64,000 bases of DNA from Chalciporus piperatus (taxonomy: Eukaryota > Basidiomycota > Agaricomycetes > Boletales > Boletaceae), in the NCBI GenBank assembly GCA_038093975.1, contig JBBPTG010000010.1, forward strand, positions 310,001 through 374,000. Direction: 5' to 3'. The notes beneath the pieces were generated by a model. The model made no database searches and was not told the origin of the DNA. It saw only the letters and a list, made by a program, of their open reading frames with translations. Below, in pieces: positions 12,001 through 24,700 of this stretch. The translations under genes and the position numbers were made by a program. Within the stretch, counting starts at the first letter, position 1; every line of letters starts with the position of its first letter.

Positions 12001-13089
12001 GCCTGCATAGCCTGCACAACATGTCGAAGTAAGAGTGGAGCACAAGATGGGCAGAGGGACGACCAACCAACAGAGTACATAGGATGCGGGGCAAGCTCAA
12101 AGACACCATCGAAGACAAGGTTACCACGTTGGAAGAAGACATCCCCCCAGTACCATCCATAATCTTTCACGACGCAATGCGCCTCCGTTTTCACCCAAAG
12201 ATTGAACACGATCAAAGCAATGCCACCGATCCAACTAGGAGGATGTCAGTCGAAAGAAGGTTGGTCAGGTAATAATTCTTACCGCATGATATGCACAGTG
12301 AATGACAATCCTTCGGGAACCCGGAAACAGGAGAAAGCAAACAAACAATATGCCAAGAAATCACTGCACACGACCATCAAGATCAGGCTGATCGCTTCGA
12401 TAAAAATCGACTTACTTGAGCAGAATAACATCCACCAATTGTCTAAACAGTAACCAGGCGTTGTATTCTAATGGCAATTCCTTGGGAAGCAATAAAGATC
12501 AGCACGAGCGTCACGAACCATTCAGCTGTTACACCTACGTCAAACGAGTAGTCTTTTCCCATCTTGCCAGCGAGTTGGGCGCGAATCCAGTTCCTCATTG
12601 CAGGCATACGGTTCTGATCGAGCCATCCCAGTCGTTGAATTTCTCTGACGATCCATTTCTTCTTGCTTTGTTTGGTAAGAACCCAGCCAAGACCAGCGTC
12701 ATAGGCAGCGCGCCAAAAGGCAAAGTAGAACAAAAAGAACGGCCTGGCCACTCCACGAGGTAGCAGGTAAAACAGGACTAGCTGCAGCCCCAACGAGGAC
12801 AGATTGAGGATATCGAGATGACTTTTAGGATAACCGGGATGGAAGAGTGTCAAGACGTCATGCGTGGTGGGGACGCGAAAGACTGATGGGGTATATATTT
12901 AGAGACACTTTGACCCAGTTTTCACGGCGCCAACGTACCTTCACCGCTGGGCGTCTTGCCCCACACGACGTCTTCGGGAGCAGGACGAGGCTTCTCGGAG
13001 CGGTCATCGTCAATGACATCAACAGGGTCTGAACGCGGCGGATCTGATAGCTTTCTCTGGCGCAGGCCCTGGGGACTTGAGAGCGCCAT
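9088..13089 (-). CDS. CHO2: Phosphatidylethanolamine N-methyltransferase
   Basis: Membrane enzyme of the ER that transfers the first methyl group from S-adenosylmethionine to phosphatidylethanolamine on the way to phosphatidylcholine. At least 14 exons can be chained in phase. Exon 1 is 12939-13089, exon 2 12539-12882 and exon 3 12416-12480. Diagnostic pieces in order: [19 protein letters not shown] joined to [65 protein letters not shown], then the second methyltransferase half with [19 protein letters not shown] and GLALISGSK. The C-terminal soluble domain contains [18 protein letters not shown] and [18 protein letters not shown]. Many hydrophobic segments fit a polytopic protein. No frameshift was seen across the whole model. 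Start ATG at 13089, stop at 9088. Confidence 0.93.
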
Positions 13090-13801
13090 CACGGTCGTCG
13101 AACAAGAGAGAACTGCGAAGAAAAGTCGCGTTCGTAAAGACCTGCAGGAACCCAAAGTGTGCCAATAAATGTTAGAATTTACGTAAATGCCGCAGGACGC
13201 AAAAACACATGTAAACCGGAACACGTCGTCCGATATCTTTTTTCTTCCAACTTGAGCTCGTTTTTGCGTTTTCACCTGCTACCCGCTCATACCTTGTCAC
13301 GATCGTGGTCAATTGGTGCCCGCAGCTTATTCTACACATTCTACACTCCAGAAAATACACGACTAGTTGCAACATTACGGTACTTACATCTTAATTCGAA
13401 AGTTGAACCCGTTCCGTCATTCCTACCCCTTTTCTTTACTCATCGTTCGACTCTTCCCATCGAACGTCGAGTTGCTAATGCCAGGGGAGAAGAATCTCAC
13501 GTAGGCATTATTTTTTCGGATGGCTTTTGTATTTATAGAAGCTGTCCCTACGAGGTGTCTTACATCGACCATGCCATGACCTTGCCCTCGAGCTGATAAA
13601 CAAAACGCACGATAGATTGTAATGATGCCTAGATACACCGATCTTCATTCTAATACAGACTATATTACAGGGATGAGATTTACACAGATTCGTAGGAATA
13701 TATCATACGAGGATCTCGGGAGATTCGCCTGACACCGGTGTCGATCAAAAATCAGGATGGAGCTCACTTGATCAAAAAACAGGTGTCCGATCGGGAGGCG
13801 A
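13090..13801. other. Spacer between CHO2 and OAT genes
   Basis: About 710 bp separate the CHO2 start from the OAT stop. It must contain the CHO2 promoter. Small plus-strand frames occur but have no recognisable domain. Confidence 0.35.
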
Positions 13802-16016
13802 CTAGTTCGAGATTGTGTCCTTGAAGCCTTTCTCGCTATCAACCTCACCCGGAATATCGTCGAGCTGCAGGAGTTCATCAGAGAGAGAGACCCATCTCTG
13901 TAACAGAACCAACATACATTGTCAAGGTCCTCGAAGCACTGCTCAATCGATTTTATAGCCTGCTCAAGTTCGTCTTCCGTGATCACAAGCGGAGGCGCAA
14001 ATCGGACGCTAGAATGAATACCGCGTCAGTTTCACCGAACCAGCACGTCAAAAGAACATCCTCACATATTCACATGTGTCGGCTTCGCCAGCACACCTTT
14101 GCTCTTGAGCAGCAAACAGAATTGCCACGCCGTATGTGCTTTCTGACTCGCTGCCTCGTTAATCACAACAGCATTGAGCAACCCCTTGCCGCGGACTTCT
14201 TGGATCAGACTATTCCCGTTCCTCGCTTTCAAAGCATTCATACGGTCGCGGAAGATATGTCCGAGTTTCTCGGCGTTGTCGGCAAGTTTGTCATCCCGGA
14301 TCACATCCAGAGCAGTCATGGCAACAGCACATCCCAAAGGGTTCCTAATGAAGTGATATTCAGAGCACGCTCTTCTTCCATCGAGGTGGAGCAAGGACTC
14401 ACCCTCCATATGTACTTCCATGCTGGCCAGCCTGGATGCAATCCATGACCGCACTGTCAGCAAGAACCGCAGAAACTGGATAGACTGTCGCGCCAAAACT
14501 CGCATCAGCTCATTTTGCAGGCACAATAGGAACAAGAACAAACCTCCTCCAGAGAGAGCCTTCCCCAATAAGACTATATCGGGCCTAACATCATCATGCT
14601 CACAGCAAAGCATCTTCCCGGTGCGACCAAGCCCCTGTTAACACATGGATCAGCAGTAGCACGCGACAGTCTCTCTCGTGGGGTAGATATATCCTCACAG
14701 TTTGAATCTCGTCACAAATAAAGAGCGCCTCCCGTGCCGTGCACAGTTCGCGAACCTCCCTAAGATAACCCTCTGGTGGAACAACGATACTGAAGGTTTT
14801 TGAGAAGGTGGTCGTACAGCTATGTCGAAGCATACGTACCCAGCTTCGCCTTGGATAGGCTCCACCAAGAACCCAACGACGTTCCCCCCGTAATAGTCGA
14901 ACGCCTGCTTGAGATCCTCTATGTGGCCATAGCGAATGTACTTGACAGAACCATTCTCATCCTTGTACGTCGGTCCAACGCCTTCCAAGTAAGGTCCAAA
15001 CCCGTCCCGACTTTCCGGATCAGTGCTCATACTGCTCCGAACATCCACGAATAGGTCGAGTGAGTCATCCTACGGCAACGAAACGGAGAATTCTTGTCAA
15101 ATCCATACCTTATAACTCCCAAGGTTCTTCCGTGGAAATTCCCGGCTGCGCTGAGAACGATCGCCTTGCCTGGTTCGACACGTTTGGTACGTATGGTACG
15201 TTTGGCACCTTCGGTAGGTTCGGGATGTATATCATACCCCCATTTCCTAGCAATTTTGATGGCAGTCTCCACTGCCTCGGCACCGGTGTTCATGGGGAGA
15301 ACTCGTTCATATCCAAATGTCTCTTTCATCTGCTTTGCAAAACGTGGAAAGACGGAATTGTAGAATGCACGCGAGGATAGCGTGAGTTTCTGAGCTTGCT
15401 CGACTAGCGTACGAACTATCTTTTCGTTACAATGACCCTAGGAGAGTTTTGTCCCGCATGAGCCAAGACAATTCCATCAAGCCGAACACACAGACCTGGT
15501 TGACCGCGCTAAATGGACAATCATGTGAGCAAAAGATGGCATCAGATCGTGGTTGAGAAGCATACGAGTAAGCAGAAAGCATATCGATGTATTCGTTGCC
15601 TTCGGGATCCCATACTCTATCAAGCCGATCAACGAATTCGATCAGAAATCCCATAAAAGTACGGCGTAAAACGCTCACTTTACGCCTTTTGCGCGTTCGA
15701 AGACTACGGGCAGCGGATGGTAACTGGCGGAGTAAGAGGAATAAACATGATTCGTCAGTATCTATAATGGAATTAAATGTGAGGGCCCTCGGAAGAGTCT
15801 CCCGCTCGGCGGTGATTGGACGACGTCAAGCTGTGAGGTCTCATAACACCCGACATCGAGGCACGTTCTCGATGGGCCCTTTTAAACAAGGTTTACTGAC
15901 TTGTGTGCGCTGTAATCGTTCTCCATCTGTATCAACTGGGCTGACGATAGTTTGACTGGGTTCTGCTTCTGGGCATCTGTCTTGCCATTGCTCGACGATG
16001 TAGGAGCTGTGGCCAT
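13802..16016 (-). CDS. CAR2: Ornithine aminotransferase
   Basis: PLP-dependent class III aminotransferase (EC 2.6.1.13) converting ornithine and 2-oxoglutarate to glutamate semialdehyde and glutamate in arginine catabolism. Exon 1 (15901-16016) encodes [12 protein letters not shown] and ends in DYSAHN; exon 2 starts at 15723 with [14 protein letters not shown] 13-nt microexon (15496-15508) supplies SAVNQ between SAYS and [11 protein letters not shown]. Then come [42 protein letters not shown] and the PLP lysine in LLGKALSGG. The C-terminal half includes [21 protein letters not shown] and [12 protein letters not shown]. The final exon reads [14 protein letters not shown] and ends at 13802. No obvious mitochondrial presequence is present, consistent with a cytosolic fungal enzyme. 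All joins are in phase, so the gene looks functional. Confidence 0.92.
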
Positions 16017-16397
16017 TCTGGAAAGGAGTAAAGCTTGTTGATAATTCGACAGTTCGGTTGTTACGGTTGGTGAACTCGACGATGGTCGTGGTAAGTAGAA
16101 GAGACTGGGGTAACTTGTGGCTGACGGGTCTTTGCATTTAGTTCCGCCCGAACACCACTCCGCCTCAGACTCACAACTCGCTTCCAGTTCTTAGCCGAAC
16201 AGAGAGAATGACAGGCAGATCGAAGGCGATATCGGAATGCAAAGATCCAGACGAGTCCGTGCCTGCCATCGCGTGGTACAGACAGTTCCAGTCACACCCA
16301 GGGGCCCGTCAGTCGACTCGGGCCAACCGGTCAGTAAAATAGCACATGGTCATGAATCAAGATAAACAAAAATAATAATCGTCACAAATGTCAAATG
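16017..16397. other. Spacer between OAT and DHHC genes
   Basis: 380 bp holding the OAT promoter side and the 3' end of the DHHC gene. No other feature seen. Confidence 0.35.
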
Positions 16398-18367
16398 TCA
16401 TTGAAGATCAGATGGCCACTCCTTTCGTCTTCTCCACCTCCCCACACTGTCAAACCGTGGATTAGTCGGGTAGTTCAACCCATCGCCAAGCGGACTGCCC
16501 ACTGGGACTAAGAAAAGGATATCAAGAGTCAACGTGCAAAGGCCAACACAAGGGGAAAGACTCACAGAACCACCGCAATACGTTCTTCCCCATGAGCGCC
16601 TCCCAGTTATCCCCGTGACTTCCCAGCCACCATAGATTGCCTTCTATTCCGATTCTCCCCCACTCGTTGTCCCACTGTTTTCGCGTTCGCCGTTTCGCTC
16701 TATCATAGTTTCGGCAGGTTAGAGAGGAAAGGTCACAGGGTCCGGCAAGCCCAGACCCGTGTGACGCTCCAACGTCTGACAAAAGCAAAGGTGAGACAAC
16801 TTACCCTATTTGATACCACCGATGCATATGCGATAACGTCTCCTGCTCTCGATCTCGCATCGACCTTGAATGCAGACTCTCTACAGTGGTTTGGTTGTAC
16901 AAAGCCAGGTGAATTTGGGATATCAATACCAGTAAGAAAAATAGCCCAAAGAAACCAGCGCTAAGAGGTTTTCGGTCAGTTATGTTGGGAAATAGGAGCA
17001 GCGTGCGACGGCAACGGACAGGGCTATCACGACTATTTGTTGAGGATCGATTGCGGAGGCCGAAGATGGCCGTGGCTTAACGTTCAGACCGAGAAGCGTT
17101 CCAAACGTCCAAAAACAGTACATAGTACCCCACTGAAGGAAATTGACGAAGAACTTCCAGGACATCCATTTAATGACTGCAAACTGACACGGAGGGGAAA
17201 TACACACTTTTTGGTTAAATGCGCCAACGCATTGCCCAATCCCTACAACGGTGGGAGTATATCAGATGCAAATTTCCAAGAAAAACCGTACTTACATGGA
17301 CAATGATGATCGTACTTCATAATACACTTGACATAGACTCAGCATCGCTCCCATGAGGACCAAGATAGGATACTTACCGTTCCGCAGGCTCTACAATGAT
17401 GTGTACGAGGGGGCTTGACAATCTGACACCTGCTGCAATATCGGTATTCAGGTAAGAGTACAGGGGTCGTTGTTGGACGTCTCGAAAACGCCGGCGGAGC
17501 AGGGGGCGGGCTAGATTCGCTGGGATTCGCATGGGTGGGGAGCATCGTGGTATCCGGCTTGTGCGAAGACTCGGGGGCTACGAGGCCGTCGGTGACGTCT
17601 GCCTCTTCAGGGCCACGAATCGATGTTTGTGAGTTTGAACTTTGTCTCGGCCCAGCAACCGAGGAAGCAGCGGCAGAAACCTGAGATGTCATCGTTAGAC
17701 TCTTCCCAGAACGGAATGACGATTGCGGGTTCAGCTTCTTGCTAGGTTCATGTGTGGGAGGATGAGAGGGGCTGGGAGACATGAGTTCGTACGACGTCCC
17801 ACGAACGTCAGCCAAGTCGACGGATGATGACCTGTCATTATGGCGTTCGTAGCCCGGTCTAGTGGTGTTCTGGGTATACTGTGGGCCGAGAGAGGCACGG
17901 GAATGAGTTGAGAGAACAAGCAAGAGGTAGACACGCCTACCTTGCGTGCGTTACCGGGACCGGTAGTAATCACCTGGAAATCAACGTGAACCTGGCGTTT
18001 CGTCCGAGTTCCGGAAAAGGCACGCACCACGACATAACACCATGCCATCATGAACAGCAAGAGAGAATATACGACCAAGAAGACTACTGAACACGGTTTG
18101 TGTCCCACGTCAACGTCAAATCAATCACTTCACGGGGATGTACGCACTTCCGGTTGCTTGATCGCCCAGCGCGCTGCTGCTCTTCACGAGCATGTCATGG
18201 CAGAACCTACCGGCGTACACGTAGACAGAGTAGCCGACGATGAGGATCGTGAGACCGACGGCGAACTTGAGGACGATCCATGGTTGTGGCTTGCTCGCTC
18301 TCCGTTGTTTTGCTTCCAACCTAGCCTCCTGGACGACACCGCAGCAAGTCTTGTCAGACTGAGGCAT
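16398..18367 (-). CDS. DHHC-type protein S-palmitoyltransferase
   Basis: Integral membrane enzyme that attaches palmitate to cysteines of target proteins. The N-terminus from ATG 18367 carries PWIVLKFAVGLTILIVGY (TM1), and after an intron VFLVVYSLLLFMMAWCYVVV (TM2). A Ser/Pro-rich loop of about 130 residues follows. The cysteine-rich domain is spread over several exons: YRYCSRCQIVKPPRTHHCRACGT, then CIMKYDHHCPW with the catalytic DHHC, then WIGQCVGAFNQ joined to KFFVNFLQW. Further TM segments follow, and the protein ends YPTNPRFDSVGRW...KEWPSDLQ at 16398. Splice phases agree at each join I checked, including a 56-nt intron before KFFVNFLQW. Which yeast PFA paralogue it matches is not clear. 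The long loop ahead of the cysteine-rich domain is a basidiomycete-like feature. Confidence 0.9.
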
Positions 18368-18525
18368 GAATGCATGAAACTCAGACACAGGTTGGAGAGG
18401 AGGATAGCGCACTACGCGGTCAGGCCTTGAGGAATTAAGTTAAGCAGGCTTGGCCAGGTCAAAGTGCGGGTCAGCACTGCACATTGTGGTCTCCCTGAGG
18501 GGAAGGGAGGATTACATAATCGCTC

Positions 18526-18752
18526 TGTGACGGTAAACTCTCGAAAGGGTTGCAACGTCACACGAAAAGATAGTCACACCAACAGACGGTTCTAAGTCCT
18601 GTCTTATTGGAAAACTGACTGCCCTCCACTGAGGGACATCTACTCTCTTTATACTCTAACGAGGGGTGTCTGAGTCAGCGTTATCGGACTGATATAGTCT
18701 GATCAGTAGCGATAAGCGGCCCGCGGCCCGTGAGACTGCCTGACTTGTTACA
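18526..18752 (-). repeat. 3' LTR of the Ty3 element (left copy)
   Basis: 227-bp direct repeat of 26929-27155 with two mismatches. Begins TGTGACGG and ends TTGTTACA on the plus strand. The gag-pol stop codon lies inside its edge. Confidence 0.97.
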
Positions 18753-21700
18753 TCCCCCCCTCCAGCGAGCCGCCAGTGCTCGCTTCGACCCCTCCGTCCT
18801 CTTCCATCGGGGTTTCTTCTTCTGCAATGGGAGTCTGGACCCGCCCGCGGGGGGTGCTACCCGATGCGTAATTTTCTTCGTCGTCATAAGTCCTAGTGCC
18901 GTAAGGCGAGAATCGTCCTCCTGCCGAGTTATTCCCACGTCTGCCACGACCGCCTCGCCCCCCAGCGCCCTGCATCCCCCTCTGATCTTTCCTCCTCTGG
19001 ATCGCCTGCTCCTTCCTCAACTCCCTCATCGCTATAAGCTTAACGAGCTGGTTGGTTTCGTCAAGCGCGGCGGGGTTGGCATTAGCGGCAGGGTAAGTTG
19101 TCGATCCAAAGATGTGCTCGGGGTCTGGCTCAGGAACGTTTTCAAGGCGGCGCGCCCAATGGCCGTTTTCATCGATCGTGGAAAACTCTCCGACAGCTGC
19201 CATCTCGTCATTGTGGACCCGAGCGACGACGTCGTAGCCGAGTGGCATGATCGACAAAGGGGTAATCTGGCCAGCCCCTGCGCGAGCGCGAATTTCCAGG
19301 CTGTAGTCGAGGAACTGACGCATTTGCGCGCTAGATACGAGGAACCGAACACCTCCCCGGTCTTGGTCAACGACGATGAAACCGTCGCGTCCGTGACGGC
19401 GAAGGTTTTGCCAAGCGTGGCCGTGCGCGGCCCCTGGCGGGTGAGTCATTGTTTTAGATTGGTCTGGCTGACGAGTGCTGCAGGAGCTGAAGGAATGGGG
19501 CGCGTGGTGGCAACTATGCACGTCCATCGCCCCCATAAATACCTGAGGATCATCCGCGGGCGGCCTCCCGCTCCCTCTTGGCAAATCTGCTATTGTTTTA
19601 ACATCAAGCAGATCAAGGTAATCCCTGACGGCCGTCAACTGGCCCACTTGACTGGCTGGCAGCCATGTCACATCGCCCGAGGTCCATCGGATTTCAAACA
19701 TAGTATGTGCGCCGCTCCCGTGGTGCGACGCGACACGTTCGACGAGCCATTCCGGCTCGGTTTCGCCGAAGTCGCCGACTTGCAGCTCGCTCCGTCCAGG
19801 GAACAACCGGTCGTCGTTAGGTACGTGCATCCTCAGCAGCGATGAGTGAAACACGGGGTGAACGCCCCGCTGCTTCAATCTGGAAGGTAAGTCCAACTTG
19901 AATGAATTATTCCCGTAATCCTCAATAATCCTGTAGGGACCAATATACTTGGGTGATAACTTTCGCGACACTCCCTTAGGTATGGATATATTCTTAGTGG
20001 ACACATATACCAGGTCCCCATTCGTAAACGGGGCGCTCTGACGCTTGCGATTAGCGTTCCGGGTCTGTTTAACGCGAGCGTGCAATATTGCGTCGTGAGC
20101 GCGCATCACAGTCCATTTCATCCTTCGAGCGAAGGTCCGCACGCTGGGATATTCGTCCTGGCCTGGATTCTCCCATACAAACGTCCGTGGCATTCGTCCG
20201 CTGTTCAAGAAGAACGGTGCGTATCCAGTCACCTCTGATCGCGCGGAATTGATGGCGAATTCGATCGCCGGGAGTTTCGCTACCCAGTCCTTTTGACTGG
20301 GTGCAACACATGACCGCAGCATTTGCCCGATCGTTCGATTCGCTCGTTCTGTAGAGCCATCTGATTCAGGGTGATATGCACTCGACATATTCGCATGAAT
20401 CCCCAGCAGCTGGTTGAGGTGCGTCCAGAAGGTGCTGGTAAACAACACGTCCCGATCGCTAACGATCCTTTCAGGTAAGCCATGGCTTTTATATATCTCG
20501 GCGAACATCAGCTCAGCTACATCTCGAGCGGTGTAGTCAATTCGACTAGGGACTAAATGTACCATCCCGGTAAGCAGATCGATCACGGTCGTGATCGAAT
20601 CAAACTCGCTATCTCGGTTTTTAGATGCAGGTAACGGTCCCACAAAGTCGACGCCAATTGCTTCCCATGGACGAGTCGGAGTCTTGAGTGGGTGCAACAG
20701 CCCGTACGGCCGCTGATTAGACGGTTTGGTCCGTTTGCAGGTCGTGCATGACGCGCAGAAGGCCTCCACATCCTTCACCATGTCTTTCCACCAGACATGA
20801 TCTCTCAAATAGGTAAGGGTCTTGTTAGCCCCCAGATGAGCGAGCAGGGAATGGGCCTGCGAGATCAACTGCTCTCGTACTGACCGCTCGTTTACCAGGA
20901 CATCAGGGACGCAGAGCGCCGTCCGCTCTTGCGACTTCAAGTAAATGAACCCTTTGCGGTCCATAAAGTTGCGAAATTGCTTTGGTGAGGCCAGGATCCC
21001 TTCGAAGAACGGATCTTCATTATATCGTCCCTTCAGATTCTGGATCAAGTGCTCCTTCTCGAGCGAATCCGTAGGTATTTCCCCTGCTGCTTCGTCCTCG
21101 CTATCGCTCCCTGAGCCGGGTGCGGACTGGCGTGATTCGGGTGGCTTACTTGCTCCTTTTCCCCCCTCCGTTCGTTCGCGAGGGCCCCTCAGGACGAACC
21201 GATCTCTGACGCGTGCAGCAAACTCCCCCGAAGTTTCCGGGCGACCTGTTTCAGCAGGCTCAACTGCCCGTCCCTTGCCCTTTGGCACATCCTCAGGTCT
21301 GGAAGCACGCCTGGATGGTCGTGGTGCTGACACTCCAGATCCTGAAGTACGCCTGGATGGTCGTGGTGCCGACGCTCCAGACTCTGAAGTACGCCTGGAT
21401 GGTCGTTGTGCCACCGCCCCAACTTCCTCTCCAGGTGACGCGCCAACCGGCACTTTCGATGCCGCTGACATCGTCGGTTGCCTCTTTGCAGGTTGAACGG
21501 CGGGTCTCCCCCCCTTCCTTGCCGCCACAGGCTCCCTGGAAGGGCCAGCCGTGGGCACCCGTTCCACAGGTGCCTTCCCCTTCAGCCGATCGCTCCGTCT
21601 AGCAGCCCCCATCGCTTCCTGGCCCACAAGCACAGGCATGCTAACCAATCGCGCGAGCGCGATATCCACGCCATCCTCAGCGAGCTCGACGTACTCTGTC

Positions 21701-24700
21701 GGTGAGCGGACCGTCCCAGGCGCATCCGCCGAGTAGATTCGCGACAACGCATCCGGCAAGACATTCTCCACGCCTGGTAAGTACTTAACTTCGAAGTCAA
21801 ACTCGCTGATTTTCTCAATCCATCTCGCCTGTCTTCCAGACAAGTTCTTCTGGTTGTACAGATGAATCAATCCTTTATGATCCGTCAACCAGGTGAAGCG
21901 CGCGCCCTGCAGGATATCACGGTAGCGTAGCATTCCCTCTACCCCAGCTAACATCTCCTGTTCGTGTACAGGATAATTCTGCTGTGCAGAGTTCATTTTC
22001 GCACTAAAGAACGCCGCTATACGGGCTGATCGCCAATCGCCTCCCTGAGCGATCACCGCCGCAATCCCGTTCAAACATGCATCGGTCATCAGCCAAATCG
22101 GCTCGCTATTATCGCCATAGGTAAGTGGCACCCGCCGGTGGTCAGCACACGCCTGAACGTAACGCTTAACAGTCTCGAACGACCGTTGCTCGGTCTCGCC
22201 CCATTTGAACGGAACGGCGTCGCCTGTCACCGCCGACAAGATCCCCATGGGCACACGAACCTTATAGATATCATCAGCGAGGTACCCTGCTGCTCCAATG
22301 AAACCCCTCAGTAGGTCGCGATTAGTAGGGGTTTTCCAGTTCACCACCTTATTGACCTTGTCAGGGTCCATCCGAATACCGTCGTCGTCAACCACGCGGC
22401 CCAACACCTTCATCTCCTTACACAGGAAACGAAGTTTCGACTCGCTAAGGTACAGTCGCTCCCTCTGCAAGATGCCTAGAACGATCCTGACATGTTCAAT
22501 GTGCTCCTCAAGTGTATTCGAATAAACGGTGATATCATCAAGATATACATCCATAAACCTCCCAATGTAGTTCCCAAACAGGTGGTTCATCAACGCCTGG
22601 TATGTCGCTGGTGCGTTACAGTCGCCGATCTGAATCACGGTGCTAACCATATTCCCGTCCGGTGTAGTCACAGCGCTTAACTCAACGTGCTCAGGAACAA
22701 TCCTGATCTGTTCATAGGCATCCTGGCCATCAATAATCGACCGATATCGCCCCTGGCATACTCGCCTCAATATCCCGTCGATGTCAGGTAACGGCGCCGA
22801 CAATTTGTGAGTATTCTTATTACGTTCGCGCAAGTCCACGACTGTGCGAAGCTTATCGCTTCCAGGTTTCTTTATGAAAAGCATGGGAACGGTATTCCCA
22901 ATGCTAGTCATCTTCCATCGACCCGTGTTAAGGTATGATCGCCGTTTCTCGACCCACTGGGGCCGCAACGGCTCGGGACAGCGGGACGCCCTCCAGGGGT
23001 AGATCTTGCTTGTGTCAATCAGCGGTATAGTGTGGTTGATCGCTCGAAGTGGAGGTAGGTCTGTGTCACTCGCCTTACCACACAATGGTTTGGCTAATTC
23101 ATACAGAAATTTTCTGGCTTGGTCGATCTGTTCATCCAATACCTCCGCCGCGCGCGATTCTAACACCTGTACTTGGTTTCCCTTGATAGGTACCGGAACG
23201 TCCGTCCCAATCACTACTCGCGACTCATTGAGTCCAACCAGCACCTTATGCTGGAAGAGAAATGGCGTGCCCAAAATCAAGTCGTAATTCTGTAAGTTCA
23301 TGATGTCAAAATATCTTTCCGAGTTGATTCCTTGATACTCGAACCGGACCTTGGTTCCGTAGTTCACCTTCGACCGTGATCCCTGCACCGCCAACTGAAC
23401 GGTGAGCGGCTTTGCCAATGCGATTCGCCTAACACTCAGTTGCTCTGCTAGGTTCGTCGACATAAAGTCGGCAAGAGAACCCGAGTCCACCAGCGCCCTT
23501 GCCGGGTGTCCCTCGATGTTCGCCACTATGACCACAGGCTTCGGGATCAACCGCTTGAAATCCTTGGTTGCTGACGCGTTGCGTTCCAGCGCCGGGTATC
23601 TCCCTTCAGGGATCTGAACGCCATTGACCTCGGTTATGACCAGGAGGTCTTCGACGTGGTTCCGATACTCCACATCAATGGAGAACTCATCTATGATCTC
23701 AGCCATGAGGCTCGCCAAGATCTCGTTGTTTTCTTCCGCGAGGCTCGCAGTTCCCCACAACCATGATGGTAAAGTCCAGCGGTATCGTTCGGGCGAATCA
23801 GGGTTAACCATGTCAAATAGCTCGGCTGTGGCTCGTAAGATACGGACACGGTACCAGTTCGTGACCTCGAAGTCGTCACGACGGGCTAGGTTAAACGGCA
23901 CTTCGACTCGATAGGCCAGCTGTCGATCCTCCAGCATTAGGCGACCGCTTTCAATGGTTGTGCAAGCGAACCGACCGGTGTCGTCCCCGTCCTCATACTC
24001 TGCTGTCAGCAGATGCTCAATCCGCCTCGCCAATGGCTCCCCCATTCGCGTTCCTCGCTCGACCAAGCCTGGTGTTTCTATCCCGTAGCCTTTCTCTACC
24101 ATCAACTGAGCGTACCATTCGCCGAGGCGAAATTCCGCGCTAGCGAGCAGGTGTGTATCCACCAAAGAGTCCCAGTCCTCTTCAGGGCCATCTCTCCCTC
24201 CTGTCCTACCCCTCCTAACGTCGTAAATGACATGTTGGGTATCAGATACGCGGTATAGCAACCAGCGATCTCGTCGGAACTCCCGCGGATCTGAAGGATT
24301 GTCACCAGGATACGGTGCCCCGGCGGTCAAGACTTCCTCAGCTCGCCTAGCCAAGGGATCGCCCATGCGGTTCACTGGTATGTATCCTCCAGATTGGGGT
24401 TCCGTTCTTTCAACTTCGATTTGCATTGCGCCCAAGCTGATCTCATCGACGCGCTCGACAGAGTCGACCAACTGTTCCGCTTGCGAAACGCTAGCCAAGT
24501 CAATACTGAAGCTGTTAACGCCCGGCGGGGAGGAGCGATTGCCTCCCGTTACCACCCTGCCATCAGGGCACCGATTACTGGTATGTCCATTCCCTGCACA
24601 TTTATAACAGAGTCCTTTCTCCGCACGACGCTTAAACTCGTCTTCAGTTAGATTAAAGCGCTCGCTAATCGAACGGCCAGGCCTCGCTCTCCGATCGGTG

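Noticed and set aside
18730..19845. 371-codon plus-strand frame opposite the 3' end of gag-pol
   Set aside because: It is the complement of a clearly coding polyprotein, is rich in compositional artefacts and crosses the LTR edge.
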